64,000 bases of DNA from Phascolomyces articulosus (Eukaryota > Mucoromycota > Mucoromycetes > Mucorales > Lichtheimiaceae), in contig JAIXMP010000017.1 of NCBI GenBank assembly GCA_025677815.1, forward strand, positions 434,001 to 498,000, read 5' to 3'. Both the position numbers and the translations under genes were made by a program. A model generated the notes under the pieces. That model did not search any database and was not told where the DNA came from. It saw nothing but the letters and a program-made list of their open reading frames with translations. Below, piece by piece: positions 45,661 to 57,473 of the stretch. Numbering within the stretch: position 1 is the first letter of the stretch; every line of letters begins with the position of its first letter.

Positions 45661-47607
45661 ATGCATAGATCATTAATAACACGATTAATACGAACCAACA
45701 ACAAATGTCCGATTTCAATGACTGTACATTATTCTACTCGACCGACCATTCCATTAAGACGGTATACTGTGAATACACCAAAACCTACTACCCCCACGAC
45801 AGCAACAGCCGAAGCAACTCAATCAACGATAACCTCCCATGAACCCACGATCCAAGCCTACCGACAAAAACTGAATCAAGGCAGCAAAGATATATGGCAA
45901 CGCTATGAACAAATCACAAAACTAGGACTTGCAAGTCAATTAAGTCGTCATGATTTTGTTCAGTTACGATCGAATCTATGGAACACGAGTAAAAACCGGT
46001 GGGGTGCCGAAGATCGTATTCTTCAAGTATTAAACGACATGAAACAATTGGGATACGAATGGGGTATTTTGGAATACAATGAACTTTTCATGGTCAAATT
46101 GTATCAAGCACGCCACCAAGATATTCTCGATACATTCAATCATAGCGATATCTTCCAAAAGGGCAAATTACGTCTCAGTGTTGGATCATTCAATGTCCTA
46201 TTGGCTGCTTATTTACAACTGAACATGGAAAAAGAAGCCATTCAATTAATCAAAGAAGCGCATGAACGATGGGGTGTACATCCGGATATTCGTGACTTCC
46301 AACGCACGATGCATCGATGTATGCCACGTAACACGACGATTGGTAAAAAAGCACGCGAATTGATCAGTCAGCATGCTTTTGATAATGTGGAAATATTAAA
46401 AAGTAATTTGATCCATTTATTTAATAAGCGCATGTTTGGGGACGCCCGTTGGATCTATGCCAATATTGTCAAACACAAGAAATATGACGATGTCTCGGTA
46501 TATCAGGTGTTGATTAAAGGGTTTTTGGATGGGAAATCACCACGTGACGCCACGACGATTTATGACGAGATGCGTCAGACCACTGGCTTGGGACCCAATG
46601 GAGCCATTTGTGTGAGTATGTTGGCTATCTATGCAGCCAAACGTGACGTGACGCAAGCCGAACAAATTGTCAAGGATACTGTGGCTGGAGGTTACGCATT
46701 GGATGAATTAGTTTATAATCAATTGATCCGGGTCTATCTCAAGGCACGTATGGCTCACAAGGCATTCCAAATCTTTGAATTTATTCAACGGGATCCGACC
46801 TTAAAAGTAAACGATGTGATTTTGAATACCATGATTGATGGCTTGGTAATTAACAAGGAATTGGAAGCTGCCAAAATATTGTATCGACAAATGTTGGATT
46901 CTCATATTCGTCCCGATATGGTGACGTACAATACATTACTCAAAGGATTTATTCGTGTGGCCGACTATCCGGCGGCTTTGGATGTGATTTCTGACATGTA
47001 TAAATATAAATGTGAACCGGATACGGTTACGTTTACGACCTTATTGGATGGCATTTTTGCCAACAAACAACCTAAGACAGCTCAAGACATGTTGAATTAT
47101 CTTCATCAAACAGGGATGCAACCGAATATTTATACATTCAATGCTGTGATTAGCAAATTTATTCAAAACCAACAATTGACAGAAGCAGAACATGCGATTG
47201 AAGCGATGCGTAAACCACCTTATCATCTCAAACCCACGATCCATACGTATACCAATTTACTACAAGGTTATGTGGCCACCAATGATCTTACCAAGGCCAT
47301 GTGGACGTTCCAAAATATCGTCAAGAGTGACCATATGCGACCGGATCGAGCATCGTATCATTTTATTATTTGTGCGTTTTTGAATCATGATCGATTGGAA
47401 GATGCCATGACATGTCTTTTACGTATGCGTAAAGATAAATGTTTACCTACTAAGGATACATGGGGTATCATGTTGGATGAATGTATTCGTAGAAAGGATT
47501 GGACAACAGGTGCTATTGTTATTAAAGAATTAGAAGCCAGTGGATTTTCAATTCAATCAGGTGCATTAAGACGTGCTTATGCTACAATAAAAGATCGTAT
47601 TGCTTAA
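45661..47607 (+). CDS. Mitochondrial pentatricopeptide-repeat (PPR) protein
   Basis: Single exon. The frame is open from an ATG at 45541, but I prefer the ATG at 45661: it gives a basic, Arg-rich N-terminus (MHRSLITRLIRTNNKC...) suited to mitochondrial import, and 648 residues. From about residue 170 to the end there are roughly a dozen 35-residue PPR units, such as VTYNTLLKGFIRVADYPAAL, VTFTTLLDGIFANKQPKTAQ and YTFNAVISKFIQNQ. Each unit is a helix pair that contacts one RNA base. Fungal PPR proteins stabilise, process or help translate mitochondrial transcripts. The target RNA is not predictable here by eye. The coding region is GC-richer than its flanks and has no introns, unusual among its neighbours. 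Confidence 0.88.
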   Translation: MHRSLITRLIRTNNKCPISMTVHYSTRPTIPLRRYTVNTPKPTTPTTATAEATQSTITSHEPTIQAYRQKLNQGSKDIWQRYEQITKLGLASQLSRHDFVQLRSNLWNTSKNRWGAEDRILQVLNDMKQLGYEWGILEYNELFMVKLYQARHQDILDTFNHSDIFQKGKLRLSVGSFNVLLAAYLQLNMEKEAIQLIKEAHERWGVHPDIRDFQRTMHRCMPRNTTIGKKARELISQHAFDNVEILKSNLIHLFNKRMFGDARWIYANIVKHKKYDDVSVYQVLIKGFLDGKSPRDATTIYDEMRQTTGLGPNGAICVSMLAIYAAKRDVTQAEQIVKDTVAGGYALDELVYNQLIRVYLKARMAHKAFQIFEFIQRDPTLKVNDVILNTMIDGLVINKELEAAKILYRQMLDSHIRPDMVTYNTLLKGFIRVADYPAALDVISDMYKYKCEPDTVTFTTLLDGIFANKQPKTAQDMLNYLHQTGMQPNIYTFNAVISKFIQNQQLTEAEHAIEAMRKPPYHLKPTIHTYTNLLQGYVATNDLTKAMWTFQNIVKSDHMRPDRASYHFIICAFLNHDRLEDAMTCLLRMRKDKCLPTKDTWGIMLDECIRRKDWTTGAIVIKELEASGFSIQSGALRRAYATIKDRIA

Positions 47608-48267
47608 AGATAAATTTACATTCCATGATGTCTTTCTATTTGTACAAAGAAAGAAAGAAATAAAGAATTGAATTGAGGGTGCGTGAAGATGCGTTTTATT
47701 TACTATTTTATTATTATTATATGCATGTAAGGTCTATGAGACAGATCTTTTTTGACTCCTCCCCCCGTTAAGTACTAAAAGGGGGTCATCTTTTATTTTT
47801 TTTCCCCCAGATATAGATAAAACCATTCACACCATTAGAGCCCTCACCAACATCACGAATAACCCCACCACATAATACACACTTGCTCACATAACAACTT
47901 ATCACACCACTCCCCCACCCCCGACCTTTTTTTTTCTTTTTCTTTCAACTACTTTTTTCTTTTTATTCTTTTCCACACCACTTCATTCACATATCCATCC
48001 AGCGTTTTCTTCTTCTTCTTCCTGTTCTTCCTCTTTTTTAAAAAAATCATCATTAGATTTATATATATTATATCACTTTTCCCTTCTTCCATTTTTACTC
48101 TCTTCTCTCTCTCCCTCTATCCCCACCCAACCTAGTCTCACGACGAACTCTAAAAAAGAGAAGAGTAAAAAAAACATTATTCTATATTTCTTTATCTTTT
48201 TGGATATTTATAAACTACATATATATACACCTACTTTATATATATATATATATATACTTAACCTACA
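47608..48267. other. Intergenic; pyrimidine-rich promoter of the next gene
   Basis: Starts with the PPR gene 3' region. From about 47920 on the plus strand is strongly C/T-rich with CAC-rich patches, then (TA)n at 48237-48255 just before the F-box gene ATG. This is the kind of leader expected for the downstream gene. Confidence 0.5.
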
Positions 48268-48999
48268 ATGTCAATACAAGAGTCAGAACAGCCACAAGAA
48301 CAACAAAAAGAACAACTCATTAGAACAACCCCATTTTTGGAATTACCCAATGAGTTACTTTTACATATACTTAAACAGTTTCTAGACTTGGACGATTTAT
48401 GGAAATTATTACAAGTCTCTAGAGCGTTTCGAATACTTGCCATGGAAACCATTTATCGTCGTTGGAGAATAGAAATATCACCTGAATCCACAATGAAAAC
48501 CCAATGTCGAGCTGCATTGGTTGCCCTGGAAACTTTATCCTGTCAGCTTTCAACACAAACCAGAGTAACGCCTTTTGCATATCAAACAAGTTACCTCTCC
48601 GCCGCTGCTTCAACTATAACAACAACTAACCCAGCTGCTGCTGCTGCTGCTGTTGCTGCACCCTCTTTTGTCTCCGCATCATCGGGAATGCCCGGTCCTG
48701 CTTTTATGGCTGCTACTTCTGTTGCTTCTTCTTCATCATCATCTGCTGATCCAACACCCACAACACCAGCAGCTGTAGGATTATTGGATCAACGAAGACC
48801 CGTTTCTACGCGATCATTATCCCCTTATTATGATGATTTGGAAGAAGAAGAGGAAGAAGATTTAGAAGAGGAAGATCTTCATCCACAACAACGATTATTA
48901 CTTATGAGGGGTGGTAGCAATATTACTGGTTCAAATCATGAGAACCCACTTGAAATAAGTAGTAATCAACAAGATGGAAATAGTAATCAAGATGATGAC

Positions 49000-49031
<32 letters not shown>

Positions 49032-50052
49032 TTTGGGACAAATTCAAGTAGTTGTTCAACAACAACGAGAACAACTAATATCACCACCAGAATATCATCA
49101 CCAACAACAACGTGACAATACTAATAAATTATTTCATCACTTGATGCGTCGTGAAGAAAGATTACATCAACGGATTGTCTATGGTATATCATCCTACAAA
49201 CACCAATATGTCTTGATTGAAGATATTGATATTCGTAATCGTATTCGATCAGCTGTGGATGTTATTTTCCATCACGCTGTCTTTGTCACTGCCGTTTCTC
49301 GTTCTCCTGTACGTCTTGCATGTACGCATGCCAGTTCCAACAATCGTGCTTTGGCAGCCATGATGGTACGTTTACTGACTCGTTTGGATGTGGCTTTTCC
49401 TGCGTGTTGCCGTGAAATCACGTTTACTTTGGCAGATAATATCAAGGCATTTTTGGAATACACAGGATATAAACTCATGTCACTTTCTCAAGCCAATCAA
49501 GCCATGACACAACAACAAGGAGAAGTATTGTATTCATTGGTATTTGGACCTGCTTGTCAATCGTCCGCTATCTGTAATTCAACATCATCAGCATCAATAT
49601 TATCATCATCACCCTTATCATCAGCATCTACATCATCATCCACAACCATCGATAATAATAGTAACAATAATAACAACAATAATAATAGCACCTCTACTAC
49701 TACTTTTACCTCTAATAATAATAATAACAACAAACAAAAACGAACACAGCCTATGCCACCGATTTTCAGTCGATTATTGGATACATTACATAGTATATCA
49801 GCATGTTTTGATTTAATGGGAGCAGCATTTATTGGCAAGATCTTGAGTGAAAATCATGTTGAATGTGCAGTCCAACGAGCATGTGAATTATTATCAGATA
49901 GTTATTTACGACCTGTCAAACGAGCCTTATTAGTAGACCTTTTAGAAGGATGGTTAACGATAAAACGTGGATTAGTGGCAAGTGAATTATGTCGTTGGGT
50001 ACGTACTGAAATTGAACGTTGTGATCAACAATCTTCTTCGGCCATGGTGGCA

Positions 50053-50090
<38 letters not shown>

Positions 50091-50199
50091 AACAACAACA
50101 ACAACAACAACAACAGCAACCACCATGCGAACGACTTCTTCATTACATCCACCTTTATCTGACTTGGTATCATTAGCTCATTTACAACCGATGACTTGA
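48268..50199 (+). CDS. F-box protein with Ala, Glu, Asn and Thr homopolymer tracts
   Basis: Single exon, 643 residues. An F-box-like motif lies at residues 21-65 (TPFLELPNELLLHILKQFLD, then LWKLLQVSRAFRILAMETIY). The middle is low-complexity: a poly-Ala run, a Glu/Asp stretch and Gln-rich parts. Two structured blocks follow (IVYGISSYKHQYVLIEDIDI...; ISACFDLMGAAFIGKILSEN... to the C-terminus), interrupted by poly-Asn and poly-Thr tracts encoded by AAT/AAC and ACT/ACA repeats. The F-box predicts Skp1 binding and a role in an SCF ubiquitin ligase, or an F-box function outside SCF. I do not recognise the C-terminal domain, which may be specific to Mucoromycota. The tracts are slippage-prone and could vary in length between isolates. 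Confidence 0.75.
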
Positions 50200-50966
50200 A
50201 CATTTTATAAATATATACATTTTATTTCCCCTTCCTTAGAGTGGGATTGATTATACCCTGCATTCTTCTTTTTCTTTCTTTCTTTTTATTATTCGTCTTT
50301 TTTTTAATACCATTTATTTTTTTTCTTTGTCCCCTTTCTTTCGTCCTCTTCTTTCCCTCTCTTTTTTTTACACCCCTTTTTTTAAAAAAAATCATCTCTC
50401 TCTATTTGATTTTCCCTCTAAGGTTATTATTACATTTTCATATATAAATATATATTTAAAAAAGAGAGAAAAAAAAAGGTGTGTTTCTTTTTATTATTAT
50501 TATTATTATTATTCTTTCTTTCTTTTTTATATATATAGTATATAGTGTTATATATAAAAAAAAATATAAAAATAATAAAAAAAATAAGCAATCCATTAAA
50601 AAATTAAAGTATACAATCATGATGATGCTAAGTTTCTTCATACCTTGCCAATAAAAAAAACAAAATATATATGAGAGAAGGAAATTTTTTACAAAATAAA
50701 CTAAAAAAGAATATATATATAAAATTTGATATATAAGCAAGGGGAAGAGAAAGAATAAGGGAGGGGGGAAATAAAAGCAGGGGAGGAATGATGATGATTT
50801 CTTGTTCATTACAAGAAAAAAGAGGAGGTGGTGAAACTTACTATGAAAATATAACATATAAGAAAAATAACAATAATAAAATAATAGAAATAATAATAAT
50901 ATAATAATAATAATAATCATCTTTATAATAAAAGAAATAATACGGAGGGGGGAAGGAATAACTTCT
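50200..50966. other. Convergent 3' spacer
   Basis: Between converging genes. The plus strand is T/C-rich up to 50400, then A-rich, with (ATT)n at about 50491-50513 and (AAT)n around 50880-50920. The 179-codon minus-strand frame here is Phe/Ile/Leu-rich translation of these repeats and is not a gene. Confidence 0.6.
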
Positions 50967-53383
50967 TTAACCCCAAGGTGCTTGATCTGCTGCATGTAAT
51001 GAATTATTCACAGTACTTGAATTACCATCTATTTGAAGTGGCAAGGGGTGACGCAAAGGATCATTTAAACGCATCGTTCTTTGTTGTTGTTGTTGCTGCA
51101 GCGAATATTGTTGTTGTTGTTGTTGTTGTTGATTTTCATTATCGGGTGACATGTAACCAAAAAGAACAGCTTGTTGTTTTGCATCCATCACCATGGATTC
51201 AAATTGATTGGTGGGTTGCATTATTTGTTGTTGACGCTGTTGTTGTTGATGATCCCAGGCCTGTGGAACAGCAGGACTTTCAAATGCAAATGATAACTCG
51301 GATGAAGGTGAACAGAATGCATTACCTGAAACATTGGTTGCATAAGCAGGTTGAAAAGCTGCCGCTGCTGCTGCCGTTGGAGCACTACCACCCTCACTAC
51401 CAGTACCAGTACCATGATGCTGATTATTTTGTTGCTGCTGTTGAATAGTGGGGGTAGGGAAGGGTCCTTGAGAATGATCTGACATGGTTTGTTGTTGGTA
51501 AGGTGTAGCAGCTGTACTAGTGGTTAATAAAGCCTCTGAAATGGATTGAGGAGGTTGAGGTGAAGTAGGTGATCTTTGTTGCTGTTGTTGATGCTGCTGC
51601 AATGCATATTGATGGTGAAGTAACGCTGTAGAGGTCGAAGAGGAGGAGGAAGAGGCTCCAGGGGATGCAAGTGGAAATGAAGTAGAAAGTGGATTTATTT
51701 CCAATTGTTCCGTAGTCGATGTTATCGTGTTACGTCGCCCTACTCTATGCATTGAGGAAGACCCTTCTGATGCTCCACGTTGAGACTGCAATCGTACGAA
51801 TAATGTATACCCGGGAACATGGACTGTCTGTGTTCCTTTTGGTAAATCACTAACAACATTGGTAGCAGCTGTACCCGGAGCCGTCGCTGTACTACTACTG
51901 CTACTAACAGTAGAAGACTGTTGTTGTTTTTGTTGCTGATAATTCAAAGAAGGAGAGGATGATAAGGAAGCCAATGATTTACGTCTTTTAGGTTCCGGTT
52001 GTTGTTGTTCTTGTTGTTGATACACTGTATCCTCCATATCATCCGGTTGACTACTATCATCTGAAGAAGAACCACTACTTGTAGCTCCCATTCCTCCTCC
52101 TGCCAATTGTTCTTGTTCAAAGATTTGCATTGCTTCCGTATCAAAATTAACCAATCCTTTCCCATCCGTTCTTGCCAATTGACAATAATGATTCAACAAA
52201 CGAGTGAATTCCGATTCCACACAAGTAGACCAATCCTCATTGGCAGCGACCAAAGAACACACACGAGCAGAGGCCGTCAATAACCTTTGACTTCGATCCA
52301 TGACATCACGTTGCCTTATCCTTTTCCTTTCCTCTGTCAATCGATTATAAAACCTTCGTTCATTCCATGCAATCGAAGGAAACCGTTGTTTGACCAAATC
52401 ACGGATTTCATGCGTTTGCATACGCTGACGTGCTAATCGAATGATGAATTCATTGACTTCATTCGGCCAATTTTGAACCATTTCTTCCGGTGACATCATT
52501 TCATGATTATGTTCTGCCGCATTAGGATTCAAAGAACGTCGAAATTCCCAACGGTTGGGTTCGGTTTCTGATAAGACCACACGCCATCGACAATCACATC
52601 GTTTTGAAGGTCGTTTTCGTTGGGGTGATGAACGTGGTTTACGAACAGAATCAGGAAGTCCTTCTCGAGAACAATAAACGTAAATATGCTATTTTTATAT
52701 TATGGTAGGAGGAGGAGGGTATCGGTTGATAATATAATAATAATTAATACTCAGCTTTTTTTTTTTTTTTTGTTCTTTTTCATTAGACACACCTTTTTTT
52801 TTCCTTCTTGGATTAATAAATAAGAATCATAAGGTTACCTTATTTGCACTGGCTTCTTGTTTGACTGTAAATCCATGTTCGGCACATGCGCCCCGACAAA
52901 ATTCCACAGCCGATGCACTATCCGGAAATGAACGTTCCAGTAATCGATCATAAAGAGGTTTCATCTAGAGGAAAAATTCATTTTTATTTTTTAGTGCTAC
53001 CATAAAATAAAAACCGGGATGAGGACGGAATCAAAGCCGATTATTATTGCTCCGATTCATGTAAAAATATATATATATATATTTACCGCTTCACGACTTC
53101 CTGATAATCGACGTAAAGGTGGTGACTGTGTTTGTTGTTGCATAGATAATGAAGTACTTGTAGGATATGGTAATGGAGGTATGGCCGATGCGGTCATATT
53201 TCCTGATACTGCTGGTGCTGTCGTCGTATGATGATGATGCTGTTGTTGTTGTTGTTGTTGATATGGATGATGATGATGAGGATGATTTGCCATATTCACT
53301 AACGCTGTTCCTGGCGCCGCAATAAAATTCCCAATAAGCTGTTGTTCTTGATGGTGTTGCTGTTGCTGGTGTCGTTTTCCCAT
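50967..53383 (-). CDS. FAR1-type zinc-finger DNA-binding protein, Gln-rich
   Basis: Three exons (53383-53087, 52964-52839, 52688-50967), both junctions phase 0, give 714 residues. Exon 1 is Gln/His-rich (HHHHPYQQQQQQQHHHH). Residues 100-203 form a FAR1/WRKY-GCM1-like zinc module: MKPLYDRLLERSFPDSASAV, EFCRGACAEHGFTVK, HIYVYCSREG, RPSKRCDCRWRV and AEHNHE, so the C...C...H-x-H ligands are near Cys147, Cys172/174 and His201/203. A helical region follows (PNEVNEFIIRLARQRMQTHE), then about 400 residues of Gln/Ser/Thr-rich sequence typical of a transactivating tail. FAR1 domains derive from Mutator-like transposases; here no transposase core remains, so this looks like a domesticated transcription factor. 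A TTTCAG just before the ATG suggests a 5' UTR intron or a missing upstream exon. Confidence 0.75.
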
Positions 53384-55068
53384 AGCTGAAACAAAGGAGA
53401 GAGAGAATGAAAAATAATAAAAATAAAAATATAGAGATGGAAAAAAAAAATGAATTGTTTGAATGAGTTGAATTCCAAGTTATTCGTATTCCCAATGTAT
53501 AAAATCAAAGGGAGAGAGAGATTAGGTAATTAGAAGAAGATTTCAAGTGAAAGAAGAAAAAAAAAAGTCTGGCAGGTTAACTCGCTACCACCGCGAAGAA
53601 GAATATTTTACTACTTCGTTAGATAGTAAGAGGTATTATATTGTATATATAAAAGAAGAAGAAGAGGAAGGAAGAAGAAGAACAATATTCACATACGGTT
53701 ATTGTGTGTTGAGATATATTGTTGTTCTTGTTATGATCGATTCAAATACTTGACAAGTATTACCAAAGGAGAGAGAGAAAAAAGAGAGAGAGAAAAAAAA
53801 CGCGTCCTGTTTTTTGAAGAAACCACCTTGCTATTTTGTGTTTCTCTCTTTCTCTTTTTAAAAAGTCAACAAGGGCGAAAGGGCAAATTTGTTGTTTTGT
53901 TGTTATTGTGGTGGCGGTGGTGTGGTCCTATGCTCGCGTGTTCGTTTTATTTTGGGGGGTAGATTGATTTAAAGATAGACTTGAAACAAAACTATTATTA
54001 AAAAAAAGAGGGAAGAAGAAGAAGAAGAATCAAAAGACAAAAAAAAAAAAACGATGGCAAAAAAGAAAATAAAAGAAAAGGTCTAAAAAATAAGGGGGTT
54101 GAGTAAAAAAAAAAAAAGGGAGCCACTTTTTTTTTAGCTGGTGATGTGTAGAAAAGAAAGGGGCTTTTTTCTTTTATTTATTTTCCAAAAGAGATGACCT
54201 TGGATCTAACTGCAGCACTCTTGCATTCTGTTATTACTATAGAGTACTTCTTTAGGATGATGAACAATTATATATATGATCGATCATTCTATTAAAAGAA
54301 TAGTATTTATAGTAAAAGAATATATAGGAATTGAATGATATGTAAATCTTTATTATTATTAGATGTTATGCCAACGATGATTTATCAATACAATAATCAT
54401 AATGGATGATGCATCTATTTGTTCCTCCCTCTTTCTCCTTGTCTTTCTTTCTCCTGATGTTTCTTCTTCTAATAGGATGCATGACGTTCTTTCTTATATG
54501 CAATGTTGACAATTTTCTATTGAGAGATCACATTATCATATTTCATTTAGTGATATTATCTGTCTTGGTGTATTTTAAAACAATTCTTCTTATTATTATT
54601 CATAATTTTAGTATATAATATAATAATAATAATGAAGTGATCTCCTATTTTATCATCATCTATCCATTCATTCATTGAATAACTTGTAATATTATGGTTA
54701 TGGTTTGTATATATTTGGAAAAATAATAGCAACAACAACAACAACTCATAATAGACTTGATTAAAAGAAAATCATCCTTCCATGTATGTAATATAAAGTA
54801 TGAGTGATCCAATACAGTGGTGAATAGATAAAATATAATAATAGTAAAAAAGGAGGTGAAGGAAAGAAGAAATAAAATAAAACCTGTATTATGGAGATAA
54901 CCCTACTACGTGGTATTGCATGATACATATACATTTCTATGTAAAACAAAAAGACGTAAATCCTTTCCAATATATACCATTGTTGCTTATGATATATTAA
55001 AATAAGGATGATGAAGAAAAAAGAATCCTATATTTACGTAGGATGATGACAACAAGAAAGAGCAATTT
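53384..55068. other. Intergenic, purine-rich upstream region of the FAR1-type gene
   Basis: The plus strand from 53390 to about 54120 is very purine-rich (GA and A runs), that is, pyrimidine-rich in the direction of the FAR1-type gene, consistent with a long 5' leader/promoter. The rest is AT-rich. No gene is supported. Confidence 0.5.
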
Positions 55069-56352
55069 CTATAAAGTAGATGTTTTCTCCCAAATTTTTT
55101 TAAGCATCAACACTGCATGATCAATGCCTGCTTGAGCTGCACGACTATTATAAAAAGGCATATCTAAAAACCCATGAATGGTTCCAAGAATTCGGATGGC
55201 TGTCACGTCTACACCTGCTGCTAACAATTTTCTTGCGAAGGCTTCTCCTTCATCTAATAAACAATCGACTTCACACGTTAATACAAGCGTTGGTGGCAAC
55301 TCTTTTAAATCATCCAACGTTGCTTTCAATGGACACACAGTAATCTTTTCTCGATCTTCTTTATCGGGTACATATTGATCAAAAAACCATTCCATTAATT
55401 CGCGTGAGGGATCGTATTCTTTTCCACCATATTTTTTATATGAGTCTGTATCGAATTGGCAATCGGTCACAGGATAAAATAGAATTTGTCCTTGAATACC
55501 ATTGAATTGCCGTTGTTTTGCAAGTACTTTTTATTGAATAAGTTAGTAACTTATTTTGAAATGAAAATAGAGAATCAAAAACTTACATGTCACTGCCACC
55601 GTTAAATTACCACCTGCACTATCTTTTTTTTTTTATTAATAATAGAGTTGTCAGCATAATATATGACTATGTACATGTATAAACAAAACTATTACCTCCT
55701 ACTAAAACCAATTTGGTTGGATCAACGTAAATAGACTGTGCATTGGTTTCATTGGCTACCCATAGTACGGTATCATAACACTCCTCGAGTGCCACAGGAT
55801 ATTTTTTCTCAGGACTTCGAGTATAACTGACGAAAATTACAGCAGCATGCGCAGCAATTGCCAACTGTTTATCACGGTTACGTAAGTTTCCTGATAAATG
55901 AATCGTTGGCGTAGTGATTATACTTTACCTCTGTTCGAGGACGTCGATGAGTGGTAGCATCCCCAACAACCCATCCACCACCATGTCTATCATCTTATTA
56001 TTATTACAACGTCGAGAACGAAATAATCAACCTGACATAATAAAAAGAAAGAGATTCTCGTAACATACATATAGACAACCACAGGTAAAATTGTATTTTC
56101 TGTTCCTACAGGTCGATTCATGGTCAATGTAATGGTGGATTGACCATCTCTTGTTGGAATGGACCATTGGTGTTCAATGGCAGGTGGCAATCGTTTTAAC
56201 CATTGAGGATCCAGCGAGAAGTCTACATACCCCGCTCGTTGTGTTTCTGGTGTACGAATAAAATCAGGGGATAGTTGCTCCCTTTCCAAAACCTCCTGGA
56301 AGCAGGGTTCAAGCTGAACGCGTGGTGTTGAAGTATTATTAGGAAGTGTCAT
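55069..56352 (-). CDS. Alpha/beta-hydrolase fold-3 esterase (hormone-sensitive lipase family), one junction unresolved
   Basis: Exons are 56352-56069, 55986-55929, about 55890-55696, 55622-55587 and 55526-55069. Exon 2 carries the oxyanion-hole motif HGGGW; GDSAGG with the nucleophilic Ser is split across exons 3 and 4; the last exon has EVDCLLDEGEAFARKL (acid residue) and GTIHGFL (catalytic His). This order is the HSL-type esterase/lipase signature, acting on short or medium acyl esters in the cytosol or on lipid droplets. The exon 2 to exon 3 junction does not work: the only GT...AG pair in view is 38 nt (55928-55891) and leaves exon 3 (LAIAAHAAVIFVSYTRSPEK) out of frame by one base. Either a less obvious splice is used or there is an indel (mutation or sequencing error). 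Confidence 0.7.
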
Positions 56353-57373
56353 GGCTTATGTTTCTTTGTTAACGTTGGTAGAAAAGTGAAAAAAAAGAGA
56401 GAGAGAGAGAGAGAGAAAGTGTCTACATAAATCTTTGTGAGAATAGTTTGGTTCAATGTGTAACAAATGACCTTAATAGGACAAGAGAGACGCCACATAA
56501 ACAAGAGAATGGTAATCCATGAGGATCTCATTCAAATACCATAAGTATTATACTAATAAAGAAATATAATAATATATCTATTTTTTTGTACATGGTTATT
56601 ATAATGAACAATTAGGCATAAATTAGAATGATGATACTGATAATGATTATGACGGTTAAAAAAAGTAATGGTGCTGCAGGGGCAAAACTTGAAATTGAGG
56701 AGGCAAGAATTATCTGTGATTCGCACTCTTGCTTTTTCAATTGAATATGCGTTATTTGTTATATAAGCTCTAAAATATAAAAAAAATACGCCAACAGTGC
56801 TGCAGAAACTTATTGTTCTTATTAGTTATTAATAATAAGGAAGAACAATAAAATGTGACTCTATTCTAAGATTTTGTAGCATCTCATTGATGATGTTTGA
56901 AAAAAAAAAGAAGGGGGGGAGAAGGAAAAAAAAGCTTATTATATAATTAGTCAGCTTCTTCTCTTCTCTCCTTTTATCGAATGTAGCAAGAAATCTTGAC
57001 TTATGCTATACTATTATAAGAACAATTCATGATATCCTTTAGTTGTTATACTAATAAAGGAATCCTTAATAGAATTCATAAAATAATAATAATTCGTTAG
57101 AATATAGCGAAAAAAAAATAGTAACAGTAGTAGTAACTCTATTATTACTGCATCATCATCATCATCATCATCATCATCATTATTGTCTGTGCACACATAA
57201 AAAAAAAGTGGCATCATCATATAATAGCATTCGACAAACCCCACAATAAATGGAGTAACGACGATTTATATACTTTCCCCTTAATGGATATTTCTCGGTT
57301 GTTACTAGCATTATCCGTTGCCAATCTTTAATATAAAATAGATGGATTGGTGATAACAATAATGCATCGAATA
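56353..57373. other. Intergenic
   Basis: Contains the upstream region of the esterase gene, a (GA)n run at about 56395-56416 and a (CAT)n run at about 57152-57181. I see no gene; the frame at 57014-57244 translates the CAT repeat. Confidence 0.55.
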
Positions 57374-57473
57374 CAGGTTTTTAAGACTGGCTTTGCGTAT
57401 AATATTTTATTTTATAATATAAAATATACGTAAATGCGCAAAAGCAATGCGCAAAAGCAGTCTTAAAATCCAG
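57374..57473. mobile_element. 100-bp MITE (copy 3) flanked by TA
   Basis: Left end CAGGTTTTTAAGACTGGCTT, right end the reverse complement of CTGGATTTTAAGACTGCTTT, with TA on both sides (57372-57373 and 57474-57475). The termini match those of the element at 34842-35153 with a few substitutions, so the two belong to one TA-targeting family. The middle is AT-rich and itself partly palindromic. Confidence 0.65.

Noticed and set aside
49557..49838. Minus-strand ORF with poly-Leu/Asp
   Set aside because: Antisense shadow of the Ser/Asn/Thr tracts of the F-box gene.
50456..50995. 179-codon minus-strand ORF
   Set aside because: Composed of Phe/Ile/Leu/Tyr from ATT/TTA repeats and T runs, overlaps the end of the FAR1-type gene, and has no domain.
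57014..57244. ORF with poly-Asp
   Set aside because: Translation of a (CAT)n microsatellite.
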